23,104 bases of DNA. It comes from Vitreoscilla sp. Lineage in GTDB: Bacteria > Pseudomonadota > Gammaproteobacteria > Burkholderiales > Neisseriaceae. The stretch is taken from contig JASLFS010000055.1 in assembly GCA_030150505.1 (NCBI GenBank), forward strand, positions 1 to 23,104, in the 5' to 3' direction. The notes beneath the pieces are model-generated. The model saw nothing but the letters and a program-made list of their open reading frames with translations, was not told where the DNA came from and did not search any database. The position numbers and the translations under genes were made by a program. Positions 6,191 through 14,081 of the stretch are shown here, piece after piece; position 1 is the first letter of the stretch; each line of letters begins with the position of its first letter.

Positions 6191-6844
6191 TTAATTTTCT
6201 AATTCAATTAAGGCTTTTATATCGGTTGCAATTTGTTTTGCTGGCACACCATGCGGTTCGTAAACAACCGTTTCATTTTGACTGTTTAATAAATACGTTC
6301 CTGTGCTGTGGTCCATGAAGTACAAGCCATCATCACGAGTGACTTTTGTAGCAGTGACATGCCAATCTTTTTTAAGTTGATTTAATTTACTGTCATCTTC
6401 AGGCCATAAGCCAATGAAATTTTCATTAAATAAAGGCACATATTTGGATAATAATTCTGGCGTATCGCGTTCTGGGTCAATGGTAATAAAATAAACCTGA
6501 ACATCTTTGGCTTGATCGCCTAGCATATTCATTGCTTCGTTATAACTTAGTAAATTGGTTGGGCAAATATCAGGGCAGTGAGTGTAGCCAAAGATAATAA
6601 CTTTTACTTTGCTGGTGTCGTCACTGAGTTTGATAGATTGATTCAAATGGTTGGTTAGCTCAAAATCCGCCCCAATTTTTTCGTTGCGAATATCACTTCC
6701 TAAAAAAATCTCTTGATGTGGTGTATTTTCTACGCTTGCAGCTGAAGCACTGGTTTCCACAGGTTCTGATGGTGATGCACTAGGTTGGCAAGCTGTTAGA
6801 AAGGCACTGGATAATAATAGGGCAATTATACTGCGATAAAGCAT
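6191..6844 (-). CDS. SCO1/SenC family copper chaperone lipoprotein
   Basis: Sco proteins have a thioredoxin-like fold and deliver copper to, or reduce, the CuA or CuB site of cytochrome oxidases on the periplasmic side of the inner membrane. This 217-residue protein has a lipoprotein signal with lipobox LTAC (Cys19), a Ser/Pro/Ala linker (20-45), and the metal site: Cys90 and Cys94 in CPDIC, with His179 in YFMDHS. IFGYTHCPDICPTNL and TIDPERDTPE are family signatures. The ATG at 6844 has GAGG at good spacing and a perfect TATAAT about 37 bases upstream. It stands alone between murA and hisG with its own promoter. The specific oxidase partner is not in this window. Confidence 0.95.
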   Translation of the reverse strand: MLYRSIIALLLSSAFLTACQPSASPSEPVETSASAASVENTPHQEIFLGSDIRNEKIGADFELTNHLNQSIKLSDDTSKVKVIIFGYTHCPDICPTNLLSYNEAMNMLGDQAKDVQVYFITIDPERDTPELLSKYVPLFNENFIGLWPEDDSKLNQLKKDWHVTATKVTRDDGLYFMDHSTGTYLLNSQNETVVYEPHGVPAKQIATDIKALIELEN

Positions 6845-6880
6845 GGTAACCTCGAAGTAACGAATTGAATTTTAACTTGT

Positions 6881-6886
6881 ATTATA
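6881..6886 (-). promoter_or_regulatory. -10 box (TATAAT) of the Sco gene promoter
   Basis: The minus strand carries a consensus TATAAT, 37 bases before the Sco gene ATG, predicting a leader of about 30 bases. No good TTGACA-like box is seen 16-18 bases upstream, so the promoter may be weak or activator-dependent. Confidence 0.5.
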
Positions 6887-6907
6887 GTGATTAAAATACA
6901 GTGTTAG

Positions 6908-6926
6908 CTGTGGCGAATTGCCGCAG
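6908..6926. repeat. Small hairpin upstream of the Sco promoter
   Basis: CTGTGGC pairs with GCCGCAG (one G-T wobble) around a GAATT loop, between the murA terminator and the Sco -10 box. Its role is unknown; it could overlap an operator at the expected -35 region. Confidence 0.3.
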
Positions 6927-6950
6927 TCTGTTTTGATTGGATTATCATAA

Positions 6951-6982
6951 AATAACAGGCCACCCAAAATGGGTAGCCTGTT
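6951..6982 (-). terminator. murA terminator
   Basis: AACAGGC and GCCTGTT, then ACCC and GGGT, form an 11-bp stem with one internal mismatch and loop AAAAT. On the minus strand it is followed by TTATTTTA and lies just after the murA stop at 7003. Confidence 0.85.
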
Positions 6983-7002
6983 TGTTTTTAAAGGGGGAAA
7001 TA

Positions 7003-8256
7003 TTAAGCTAAACGCTCAATCTTCGCACCCACACCACCTAATTTGGTTTCAATGTTTTCATAGCCACGGTCAAGATGATAAACACGTTCTACAATGGTTT
7101 CACCTTTTGCAACCAAGCCTGCAATAACCAAACTAGCAGATGCACGTAAATCAGTTGCCATAACACAAGCACCAGAAAGCTCTTCAACGCCCTGAATAAT
7201 AGCGGTATTACCTTCATCTGAAATGTTGGCACCCATGCGATTTAGCTCAGGGACATGCATGAAACGGTTTTCAAAAATGGTTTCAACCACTTTGCTGTTG
7301 CCATTGGCAATGGCATTCATGGCCATAAACTGCGCTTGCATATCTGTTGGGAACGCAGGGTAAGGTAAAGTGCGGATATCAACAGCATTCGGACGATTTT
7401 GCATATCGATTAAAATCCAATCATCCCCAGCTTCAATAATGGCACCTGCTTCAACGATTTTATCTAAAATCGCTCCCATGGTTTGTGGCGCAGCATTGCG
7501 AAGCAATACTTTACCGCCAGTCATTGCCACAGCGCATAAGAAGGTACCAGCTTCAATGCGGTCAGCAACCACAGCATGTTTTGCGCCGTGTAAAGCTTCC
7601 ACGCCCTCAATGGTTAATGTTGATGTGCCAATACCTTGAATATTCGCACCCATTTTAACCAAGCATTCAGCCAAATCTGTCACTTCAGGTTCTGTCGCAC
7701 AGTTTTCTAAAACTGTTGTACCTTCAGCTAATGTGGCAGCCATCAATAAATTTTCAGTACCGCCAACTGTTACCATGTCCATAACAATGCGAGCACCTTT
7801 TAGGCGTTCGGCTTTGGCTTTCACATAACCATGTTCAATGGTGATTTCAGCACCCATGGCTTCTAAGCCTTTTAAGTGCTGGTCAACAGGGCGAGAGCCA
7901 ATAGCGCATCCGCCTGGCAAGCTAACTTGTGCTTCACCAAAATGAGCTAAGGTTGGACCCAAAACGAGAATTGAAGCTCGCATGGTTTTAACTAGCTCGT
8001 ATGGTGCGCAAGTGTTATTTAATCCACCACAATTGATTTCAAATTCTTGAACATTATCTGTTAAAACACGAACGCCCATGCCTTGTAACAATTTTTGCGT
8101 GGTTTTAACGTCGCGCAACATTGGAACATTGGTCAAATGCAATGTTTCTTTGGTTAGCAACGCTGCACACATCAAGGGTAAAGCAGCATTTTTAGCGCCA
8201 GAGATAGTGATTTCGCCATTTAGTGGACCATTGCCAACAATGCGTAATTTATCCAT
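7003..8256 (-). CDS. murA: UDP-N-acetylglucosamine 1-carboxyvinyltransferase
   Basis: MurA transfers enolpyruvate from PEP to UDP-GlcNAc, the first committed cytoplasmic step of peptidoglycan synthesis. The 417-residue length is standard. Key residues are present: Lys22 in ISGAKNAALP and the catalytic Cys117 in LPGGCAIGSRPVDQHL, so a typical Cys-type, fosfomycin-sensitive enzyme is expected. The protein has the two inverse alpha/beta halves of the family. The ATG at 8256 has only a weak GAAAG element upstream. It follows ibaG by 33 bases, and yadG-yadH-ibaG-murA look like one unit ending at the hairpin at 6951-6982. Confidence 0.99.
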   Translation of the reverse strand: MDKLRIVGNGPLNGEITISGAKNAALPLMCAALLTKETLHLTNVPMLRDVKTTQKLLQGMGVRVLTDNVQEFEINCGGLNNTCAPYELVKTMRASILVLGPTLAHFGEAQVSLPGGCAIGSRPVDQHLKGLEAMGAEITIEHGYVKAKAERLKGARIVMDMVTVGGTENLLMAATLAEGTTVLENCATEPEVTDLAECLVKMGANIQGIGTSTLTIEGVEALHGAKHAVVADRIEAGTFLCAVAMTGGKVLLRNAAPQTMGAILDKIVEAGAIIEAGDDWILIDMQNRPNAVDIRTLPYPAFPTDMQAQFMAMNAIANGNSKVVETIFENRFMHVPELNRMGANISDEGNTAIIQGVEELSGACVMATDLRASASLVIAGLVAKGETIVERVYHLDRGYENIETKLGGVGAKIERLA

Positions 8257-8289
8257 TTTTAACTTTCATTTTATTGCGCAAGGCGCGAA

Positions 8290-8532
8290 TTATCGACTTG
8301 CCCACTCAGTTGGCGTTGCTGCAGTAGCGATAGACAACGCATGAAGTTCGTTGCTCGCAATTTTGTCTGCTAAACCATCTTTAATAAGGCGGTGACGGGC
8401 TAGGCGTGATTTTCCTTCAAATTGTGAAGAAACAATGTGTGCAAAAAAGTGATGTCCATCACCTTCAACTTCAATGTGTTCACATGGTACAACTGCACCA
8501 ATCATTTCTTTAACTTCTGCTGGAGTAAGCAT
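8290..8532 (-). CDS. ibaG: BolA/IbaG family protein
   Basis: This 80-residue protein has the BolA fold with the class II pattern VEGDGHHFFAHIVSSQFEGKSRLARHRLI and the C-terminal TPTEW. BolA-type proteins bind monothiol glutaredoxins through a shared Fe-S cluster; IbaG takes part in iron-sulfur handling and acid response in enterics. The position directly upstream of murA is the same as ibaG in E. coli and many other proteobacteria, which supports IbaG over BolA itself. The ATG at 8532 has GAGAG 8 bases upstream, located in the end of yadH; only 3 bases separate the yadH stop from this start, so translation is probably coupled. Confidence 0.95.
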   Translation of the reverse strand: MLTPAEVKEMIGAVVPCEHIEVEGDGHHFFAHIVSSQFEGKSRLARHRLIKDGLADKIASNELHALSIATAATPTEWASR

Positions 8533-8535
8533 GTC

Positions 8536-9297
8536 TTAATCTCTCAACTTATAACCTGATTTTAAAACGGCATGGATGGCAAGGCTTAACACAATCCAAA
8601 ATCCAGCCACAACTGTTAATGATACCCATGGTGAGGTATCTGAGATGCCAAAAAAACCAAAGCGAAAACCATCAATCATGTAAAAAACAGGATTGAAATG
8701 GCTAATGTTTCGCCAAAATGGTGGCAGCGTATTAATTGAATAGAATACGCCTGATAAAAATGTAAGCGGCATGATTAAAAAATTCTGGAATGCAGCCAAT
8801 TGATCAAATTTTTCAGCCACAATACCAGCTAACAAGCCTAAGGTTGCCATAATAGCACAAGCTAAAAGAGCAAACATTAAAGCCCAGAAAAAATGTACTG
8901 GCCAAGTTAAGCCAAAGAAAGATGTAACAGCCAGAACACCAACACCAACAAGCAAGCCCCTAACAATTGCCGCACAAACATAGGCTGAGAAAAAAGCTTG
9001 TGTGGAAATGGGAGGTAGTAAAATAAATACCAAGTTTCCAGTAATGCGAGATTGAATCAAGCTACTTGAAGCATTGGCAAAAGCATTTTGTGCCATTGAC
9101 ATCATGGCTAAACCTGGAATTAAAAAGGCGGTATAGGCAACTCCAGGATAAATATCAGCTTGGTTTTTCATTACATGAGAAAAAATAAGCTGATAGAGTA
9201 AAGCGGTTAAAACGGGTGCGGATAATGTTTGGAAGCCAACTTTCCAAAAGCGTAATACTTCTTTTTTGAAGAGAGTATAAAAACCTGTCATGTTCAT
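8536..9297 (-). CDS. ABC-2 type transporter permease, YadH-like
   Basis: This 253-residue integral membrane protein has about six hydrophobic segments and the ABC-2 signature near the C-terminal third: GLLAGIVAEKFDQL, FLSGVFYSI and FNPVFYMIDGFRFGFFGI. It resembles E. coli YadH and NodJ-like exporters, which pair with a separate ATPase. The ATG at 9297 has AGGG 7 bases upstream; a second ATG two codons later is less well placed. It begins 9 bases after its ATPase gene ends. The substrate is unknown. Its position ahead of ibaG-murA resembles the mla genes in E. coli, but this is a different transporter family. Confidence 0.93.
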   Translation of the reverse strand: MNMTGFYTLFKKEVLRFWKVGFQTLSAPVLTALLYQLIFSHVMKNQADIYPGVAYTAFLIPGLAMMSMAQNAFANASSSLIQSRITGNLVFILLPPISTQAFFSAYVCAAIVRGLLVGVGVLAVTSFFGLTWPVHFFWALMFALLACAIMATLGLLAGIVAEKFDQLAAFQNFLIMPLTFLSGVFYSINTLPPFWRNISHFNPVFYMIDGFRFGFFGISDTSPWVSLTVVAGFWIVLSLAIHAVLKSGYKLRD

Positions 9298-9306
9298 GTT
9301 GTTTCC

Positions 9307-10215
9307 CTATTTGTTTGTGTCATGCATCATTTTTAGGAAGACTTGTTCTAAGTCATTTTCCAAGACTGACAAATTTTTCAAATCAACATTGTCGTATTGT
9401 AATGTTGAAAGCACAAAAGCCAATTGAGCATAATCGTCTAGTTGCAATGTATGGGTATTGCCATCAGAGTTTTGTAACCATTTATGCAGATTTTCAGGCA
9501 GCTTGTTATTGATGTTAATTTCAATACGAACCCCTTGTTCTGAGTGCAATAAGTTTTCAGTTTTGTCTAAAGCCAATAATTCACCATGTTTCATCATGGC
9601 GATTCTATTGCATAATGTTTGAGCTTCTTCTAAATAATGCGTTGTTAGAATAATAGTATGACCTTGTTGATTTAAGTCTTGGATAAAAGTCCATAGATTT
9701 TGGCGCAATTCCACATCGACACCAGCTGTGGGTTCATCTAAGACAATTACTGGAGGGCGATGTACCAATGCTTGAGCCACCATCACTCGGCGTTTCATGC
9801 CGCCAGATAAATTGCGAGTATTGGTATTGGCTTTATCATCTAAACCTAAACGGAATAATAATTCATCAATCCATTTTTCATTATTTTTGATACCAAAATA
9901 GCCTGATTGAAATTTCAAGGCTTCCCTAACGGTAAAAAAGGGATCAAAAACCAACTCTTGTGGCACCACGCCCAGATTCATGCGGGCTTGGTAAGCATCA
10001 CGTCTGGTGTCATGTCCCATGATGCTGATGTTGCCTTCAGTTAGCTTATTTAAACCAGCCATGGCTGAAATTAAAGTTGTTTTGCCGGCGCCATTGGGAC
10101 CTAATAAGGCAAAAAATTCCCCTTGTTCGACAGTGAAACTGACGCCTTTTAATGCTGAAAAACCATTTTTATAGGTTTTGTGGGCATTCTCAATGATTAA
10201 AGCTTTGTTAGACAT
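9307..10215 (-). CDS. ABC transporter ATP-binding protein, YadG-like
   Basis: This is the 302-residue ATPase that powers the permease encoded next. All ABC motifs are intact: Walker A GPNGAGKTT (39-47), Q-loop Gln86, signature LSGGM (136-140), Walker B VIVLDEP (156-162) followed by TAGVD, and the switch His193 in TTHYLEE. The C-terminal 80 residues are a helper domain of the DrrA/NodI type. The ATG at 10215 has AAAAGG 6-11 bases upstream. Its 5' leader overlaps the terminator of the upstream patatin gene, so its promoter is either very short or depends on read-through. The bases 9493-9504 hold a one-mismatch DUS-like 12-mer. Confidence 0.95.
   Translation of the reverse strand: MSNKALIIENAHKTYKNGFSALKGVSFTVEQGEFFALLGPNGAGKTTLISAMAGLNKLTEGNISIMGHDTRRDAYQARMNLGVVPQELVFDPFFTVREALKFQSGYFGIKNNEKWIDELLFRLGLDDKANTNTRNLSGGMKRRVMVAQALVHRPPVIVLDEPTAGVDVELRQNLWTFIQDLNQQGHTIILTTHYLEEAQTLCNRIAMMKHGELLALDKTENLLHSEQGVRIEININNKLPENLHKWLQNSDGNTHTLQLDDYAQLAFVLSTLQYDNVDLKNLSVLENDLEQVFLKMMHDTNK
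9493..9504 (-). repeat. DUS-like 12-mer (one mismatch)
   Basis: The minus strand reads AAGCTGCCTGAA, one base from the uptake sequence dialect AGGCTGCCTGAA. It is within the codons of the ABC ATPase helper domain. Confidence 0.4.
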
Positions 10216-10235
10216 ACCGACCTTTTAATGTGTTT

Positions 10236-10269
10236 TGAAAAAACAAAGCGGACATGTGCCCACTTTGTT
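10236..10269 (-). terminator. Terminator after the patatin gene
   Basis: AACAAAGCGGAC (10242-10253) pairs with GCCCACTTTGTT (10258-10269), 12 bp with G-T wobbles and loop ATGT. On the minus strand it runs into TTTTTTC. It closes the bioH-bioC-patatin unit and ends about 20 bases from the yadG-like start. Confidence 0.9.
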
Positions 10270-10296
10270 TGTGAATGAGGTGCTGCACGTCACGTA

Positions 10297-11187
10297 TTAA
10301 TAACGATATTGTGCAAGTTTGGCTTTGATTTTGGGTAATGCTGCTCGGGCTGCATCTTCGCCTAATTTAATCGCTTGGGTACGTTGATCAAAACCACCAA
10401 CGGCGCCTAATTTTTGGACTTGTGGACGAATGATAATATCAGCATGCTTTAATTCATTGTTTAAAGCAGCCGTACTCATGATATTAAGGCTTTGGTCTAA
10501 ATAGCTAAAAAAGCCGCCGTCACTCATTTTTGCTGGTTTTTGTGAAATATCGACTGCAATAATCACATTTGCACCCATGTTTTTAGCTGCAGTTACGGGA
10601 ACTGGAGCAGTTAAGCCGCCATCAATGTATTTCTTTTTACCAATAACAACTGGTTGGAAAACATTAGGAACGCTGGCTGAGGCACGGACTGCTTGCCCAG
10701 TATTACCTGAACGAAAAACAATCATCTTGCCTGTGTCTAATTCAGTTGCTACCGCACCAAATTTTTTCTTCAAATTTTGAATGGGTTGGTTTTTAACCTT
10801 TTGGTTAATTAAATCTTGTAGTTTTTGACCTTTAATAAACCCTGTGGTTGAAAGAGTCAAATCGGCTAGTTTATATTTGTCTAAAATCTCAGCTTCCAAT
10901 TCCAAGCGGTCAGCACTCATACCTGACGCATATAAACTACCTACCACTGAACCCGCACTGGTACCAGTAACAATGCTAATCGGAATGTTATTTTCTTCTA
11001 GAACCTTGATAACACCAATGTGCGCAAAACCTTTGGATGCGCCGCCGCCAAGAGCTAGTGCAATCGTTGCTTTGGGTTTTTGAGATGGGGGTGTTGTCTT
11101 TGGTTTACTATCACCAAGTACACCACAACCGCTTAGCAAAACAGTGCCGATAACTGCGGATAATAAAGAATTTTTAAGCTTAATCAT
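10297..11187 (-). CDS. Patatin-like phospholipase lipoprotein
   Basis: This 296-residue protein has a lipoprotein signal with lipobox LLSGC (Cys21) and a Lys/Pro/Thr linker, followed by a patatin domain. The patatin features are all present: oxyanion loop GGGASKGFAH (47-56), nucleophile Ser77 in GTSAGS, and catalytic Asp189 in YIDGGLTAPVPV. Patatin-type Ser-Asp enzymes hydrolyse acyl chains of phospholipids or related esters. It resembles RssA/NTE-like proteins with a lipid anchor, and periplasmic membrane attachment is inferred. It starts 13 bases after bioC stops, with AAGG upstream, so it is cotranscribed with the biotin genes. A direct link to biotin synthesis is not established. Confidence 0.93.
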   Translation of the reverse strand: MIKLKNSLLSAVIGTVLLSGCGVLGDSKPKTTPPSQKPKATIALALGGGASKGFAHIGVIKVLEENNIPISIVTGTSAGSVVGSLYASGMSADRLELEAEILDKYKLADLTLSTTGFIKGQKLQDLINQKVKNQPIQNLKKKFGAVATELDTGKMIVFRSGNTGQAVRASASVPNVFQPVVIGKKKYIDGGLTAPVPVTAAKNMGANVIIAVDISQKPAKMSDGGFFSYLDQSLNIMSTAALNNELKHADIIIRPQVQKLGAVGGFDQRTQAIKLGEDAARAALPKIKAKLAQYRY

Positions 11188-11200
11188 GGGATGGATGACC

Positions 11201-12022
11201 TTAAAAGGAATTATTTTTTGGATAAAATTGCACCATAGATTCGTTTTCAGGGAGCATTAGTTTTTTGATTGCATGCCCAAAAATGATTTCCAGTGTAATG
11301 TGGTTAATTTCGCCATTATCAATGGCTTGAGTAATAATGTCTTGTGCCAGTACTTGCTGTTCCGGAGCAATTTGGAGCAATGACCACAACGGAAGCAATT
11401 TTAAATCTTGCCAAAATCGCTGGCTATTTTTATATTCTAAAGTTAAATGCTCCATGTCCATTACAGGGTCATAAAAGCCATGGTGAAACAGCATATCGCC
11501 AATATCATGCATATCCCAAACTTTGGGCATGCTGGTGGTAATTTGGTTTTTTTGTAGCACTTGAATAATCTCTTGGAACGTATCAGGGCCAAAGTAGCTA
11601 AAAAACACCATGCCATCTACGCGTAAAATATCGGACCATCGCTCAAACAATACGGTAGGTTCTGTTGCTTGAAATAGTCCCAAATTACTCCAAACCATAT
11701 CGGCTGATGCACTTGGATATGAGGCATCCAATGCTTGCTGGTGTTGAGTAACCTTGTCTTTACTTAGTTTTTGCCAAAGTGCTTTTTTTTGTTGGCGTTG
11801 TTGCTTGCTGATGAATAGCGCTTGTTGCTGACTATCTATTTCGGTTAATTGACTATTGGGATAGCGATTCGCCAGTAATTCTCTGCTTTCATCAAAGTCA
11901 CAGCCAGCTAAAATAATGGCTTCTGGTTTTGTTTTTAGCCAATCTAGACGAGCATCCATGTTTTTCGCTAAATAACGATGGATAAACCAATCATCTGGTT
12001 GGTGCTCTATAGTATTGTTCAT
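11201..12022 (-). CDS. bioC: Malonyl-ACP O-methyltransferase, BioC-like
   Basis: BioC methylates the free carboxyl of malonyl-ACP with SAM, masking it so that fatty acid synthesis can build pimeloyl-ACP methyl ester for biotin. This 273-residue protein has the BioC-specific block FFSYFGPDTFQEI and the region SADMVWSNLGLFQ. SAM motif I, usually GCGTG-like, is degenerate here: IILAGCDFDESRELLANRYP. The ATG at 12022 overlaps the bioH stop as ATGA, so the two are translationally coupled; a TTG 15 bases upstream is less likely. Adjacency to bioH supports the call, since BioH removes the methyl ester that BioC adds. The altered motif I leaves some doubt about activity. Confidence 0.87.
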   Translation of the reverse strand: MNNTIEHQPDDWFIHRYLAKNMDARLDWLKTKPEAIILAGCDFDESRELLANRYPNSQLTEIDSQQQALFISKQQRQQKKALWQKLSKDKVTQHQQALDASYPSASADMVWSNLGLFQATEPTVLFERWSDILRVDGMVFFSYFGPDTFQEIIQVLQKNQITTSMPKVWDMHDIGDMLFHHGFYDPVMDMEHLTLEYKNSQRFWQDLKLLPLWSLLQIAPEQQVLAQDIITQAIDNGEINHITLEIIFGHAIKKLMLPENESMVQFYPKNNSF

Positions 12023-12771
12023 GATTGTTTGTTCCAAAATTCCGTCATAATTTCAATAAACTCCGATTCATGCGATAAGAAAACTGCATGGGCAGCTTGG
12101 TCGACAATGTTTAATTCATTATGAGGGATGTGTTCGTGTAAGTATTGACCCATTGCTACAGGAGTAATGGCGTCTTTGTTGCCAAAAATCAAGCAGCAAG
12201 GTGTTTTAATATTTGCCAGAATGGCACGAGCATCACTGTTGTGAATGCATTCTAGAGCGCTGATTAACCCGCCCGGACTACCATACTGAGTAATAGATGG
12301 CATGAGCTGATCGATAATACCGCTTTGTTCTTTGCGGTATAAAAATTGCAACTGTAGAAATTGCTTCATGTATTTTGCGTAGTCAGTGGGAAATAAATCC
12401 GCCATTTTATCAATGGCTGGATTTTTTAACCCTGCTGAATAATCATCATCTCTTAATAATTTTGGAAACGTAGAAGTGAGTACCAAACTGGCCACTTTTT
12501 CTGGATGGCGTTCAGCAATATACATGGCGATTAACCCGCCTAAGGACCAACCAACTAAATGGGTTTTATTATGCAGTCGATGGGCAAACTCATCAGCTAT
12601 TTCAACGACATCAAAATGGTTTTGTTCATCAGAGCGAGTGCCGTGACCAGGTAAGTCCCACGATTGGTAGTTGAACTTATCATGGTTTGGTAGCTCCTTG
12701 ATGAGATGGTCGAAAATATGGTGGTTAGCAGCCCAGCCATGTAAGAAGCAAACATTGTGTGGAGTGTTCAT
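12019..12771 (-). CDS. bioH: Pimeloyl-ACP methyl ester carboxylesterase
   Basis: BioH hydrolyses pimeloyl-ACP methyl ester, ending the chain-building phase of biotin synthesis. This is a 250-residue alpha/beta hydrolase: HGW (11-13) as oxyanion region, nucleophile Ser76 in VGWSLGGL, Asp200 in FGNKDAITP and His228 in QAAHAVFLSH. The start is set by the sequence: a stop codon lies three codons upstream in frame, so the ATG at 12771 is the first possible ATG, although its Shine-Dalgarno is weak. The start codon shares two bases with that of divergent comF. The bioH-comF (gntX) divergent pair is also known from E. coli. It heads the bioH-bioC-patatin unit. Confidence 0.94.
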   Translation of the reverse strand: MNTPHNVCFLHGWAANHHIFDHLIKELPNHDKFNYQSWDLPGHGTRSDEQNHFDVVEIADEFAHRLHNKTHLVGWSLGGLIAMYIAERHPEKVASLVLTSTFPKLLRDDDYSAGLKNPAIDKMADLFPTDYAKYMKQFLQLQFLYRKEQSGIIDQLMPSITQYGSPGGLISALECIHNSDARAILANIKTPCCLIFGNKDAITPVAMGQYLHEHIPHNELNIVDQAAHAVFLSHESEFIEIMTEFWNKQS

Positions 12772-13486
12772 GAAAAACTATCTTTTGCAGCGTTATCGCT
12801 TATTAAAGAATCAATGCTATGGCAAAGCATGCGTGCTTTGTCATGGTTCAATCGATTCAGGGGTGGTTTGTCAGTCTTGTGAAGCCATTGTTTTTTCGTT
12901 ACAAATGCCTCACTCACAGTGTCAGTATTGTAACAAGATATTATCACATGCAGAAGAAATGCTAATTTGTGGGCAATGTCAGCAAAAAGAACACCATTAT
13001 CAAGCCATTTGGAGCAGCTTCCATTATCAAGAGCCATTAAGCCGTTTGCTGCATATGCTGAAATTTCAACAACAAATTGCTTGGGCAAGTATATTGGCTA
13101 AATGGATGTTACAAGCTCCACCTCCTTGGTTACAGCAGGTAGAAATCGATACCATTGTACCAGTTCCATTAAGTAAGAAACGTTTATACACACGAGGTTT
13201 TAATCAAAGTTTTGAATTGGCAAATGTATTGGCAAAGGAATATTGTCTGCCTATTAATTCATCACTTATTGGGCGAGAACATCGTTTAGCGCAAAGCCAA
13301 TTATTAGCAAAAAAACGGCAGTTAAATGTCAAAAATGCGTTTGAGATTCAGCCAGCCGTTAAAAATCGTAAGCTGCTGTTAATCGATGATGTTGTGACCA
13401 CACATGCAACAGTGAGTGAAATTGCCCAAAATCTAAAACACATGGGGGCTGAGGCAGTTTACGTTTGGGTGCTACTTAGCGGCTAA
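12770..13486 (+). CDS. comF: ComF family phosphoribosyltransferase-like protein
   Basis: ComF/GntX proteins have an N-terminal zinc-binding region and a type I phosphoribosyltransferase domain, and are needed for natural transformation in several bacteria, acting in the cytosol on incoming ssDNA. This 238-residue protein shows Cys pairs CVLC, CQSC, CQYC and CGQC in the first 70 residues, then IVPVPLSKKRLYTRGFNQ and the PRPP loop LLLIDDVVTTHATV. In most ComF proteins the loop reads TTGAT; here Gly is His. The ATG at 12770 has GGAG 5-8 bases upstream. In-frame codons further upstream run through antisense bioH and are rejected. The presence of pilT, pilU and DUS-like motifs fits a competence role. 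Confidence 0.93.
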   Translation: MKNYLLQRYRLLKNQCYGKACVLCHGSIDSGVVCQSCEAIVFSLQMPHSQCQYCNKILSHAEEMLICGQCQQKEHHYQAIWSSFHYQEPLSRLLHMLKFQQQIAWASILAKWMLQAPPPWLQQVEIDTIVPVPLSKKRLYTRGFNQSFELANVLAKEYCLPINSSLIGREHRLAQSQLLAKKRQLNVKNAFEIQPAVKNRKLLLIDDVVTTHATVSEIAQNLKHMGAEAVYVWVLLSG

Positions 13487-13497
13487 ATAAAAAATAT

Positions 13498-13527
13498 TTG
13501 ACCTAGATTAATTAATTCGGGCATAGT
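13498..13527 (+). promoter_or_regulatory. Candidate trmL promoter
   Basis: TTGACC (13498-13503), an 18-base spacer and CATAGT (13522-13527) resemble a sigma-70 promoter. It lies in the 68-base gap between comF and trmL, with the trmL start at 13555, so the leader would be very short (about 20 bases). Confidence 0.45.
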
Positions 13528-13554
13528 TGCCTCTTTAGTAAGTATCTGATTTTT

Positions 13555-14019
13555 ATGTTTAGCGTTGTTTTATACCAACCAGAAATACCGCCTAATACAG
13601 GCAATATTATTCGTTTATGTGCCAATACAGGCATTGATTTGCACCTAGTAAAACCACTTGGTTTTCCTCTTGATTCAGCCAAAATGCGCCGCGCTGGTTT
13701 AGATTATCATGAGTTTGCTAATGTGATTGTTCACGAGAACTATCAAGATTGTTTAGCAGCTTTATCTGGACGCCGTATTTTTGCACTGACTACCAAAGGG
13801 CGCTCTCGCCCAGATCAAACTCAGTTACAAGATGGTGATGTCTTTATGTTTGGTCCAGAGACACGCGGATTGCCAGCAGAAATTTTAGATACGTTGCCGG
13901 CGGAGCAGAAATTGCGATTGCCAATGAAGCCCGGTAGCCGAAGTATGAATTTATCCAATACTGTTGCCATTATGGTTTTTGAAGCTTGGCGACAGTTAGA
14001 TTTTATTGGTGGTGAATAA
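13555..14019 (+). CDS. trmL: tRNA (cytidine(34)-2'-O)-methyltransferase
   Basis: TrmL is a small SPOUT-fold methyltransferase that modifies the 2'-O of the wobble base (C or cmnm5U at position 34) in tRNA-Leu isoacceptors. The 154-residue length is that of the single-domain family. Diagnostic blocks are present: PEIPPNTGNIIRLCANTG (9-26), FGPETRGLP (99-107) and MKPGSRSMNLSNTVAIMVFEAW (124-145), the last two forming the knotted SAM site. It starts with ATG at 13555 with little Shine-Dalgarno signal. A small hairpin follows the gene, then rlpA in the same direction. Confidence 0.97.
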   Translation: MFSVVLYQPEIPPNTGNIIRLCANTGIDLHLVKPLGFPLDSAKMRRAGLDYHEFANVIVHENYQDCLAALSGRRIFALTTKGRSRPDQTQLQDGDVFMFGPETRGLPAEILDTLPAEQKLRLPMKPGSRSMNLSNTVAIMVFEAWRQLDFIGGE

Positions 14020-14030
14020 CTCACCACTTT

Positions 14031-14047
14031 TGCCAAATCATTTGGCA
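14031..14047 (+). terminator. Small hairpin after trmL
   Basis: TGCCAAA and TTTGGCA form a 7-bp stem around TCA, 11 bases after the trmL stop. There is no T run, so it is a weak terminator at best and rlpA may be read from the same transcript. Confidence 0.35.
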
Positions 14048-14066
14048 TGACGTTATTAACTCGATT

Positions 14067-14081
14067 AAGGAGGTTGTTTTG
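14067..14081 (+). promoter_or_regulatory. Consensus ribosome binding site that sets a TTG start for rlpA
   Basis: AAGGAGG (14067-14073) lies 5 bases before TTG (14079-14081). No ATG occurs in frame until codon 17, within the signal peptide, so this full-strength site decides the start. Confidence 0.8.

Noticed and set aside
11249..11260. Further DUS-like site (complement of ATGCTCCCTGAA) in bioC
   Set aside because: It has two mismatches to the dialect, which is within what chance gives in a window of this size.
12671..12769. Longer comF reading frame that runs into bioH antisense
   Set aside because: It has no suitable ribosome binding site. The ATG at 12770 has GGAG and fits ComF length.
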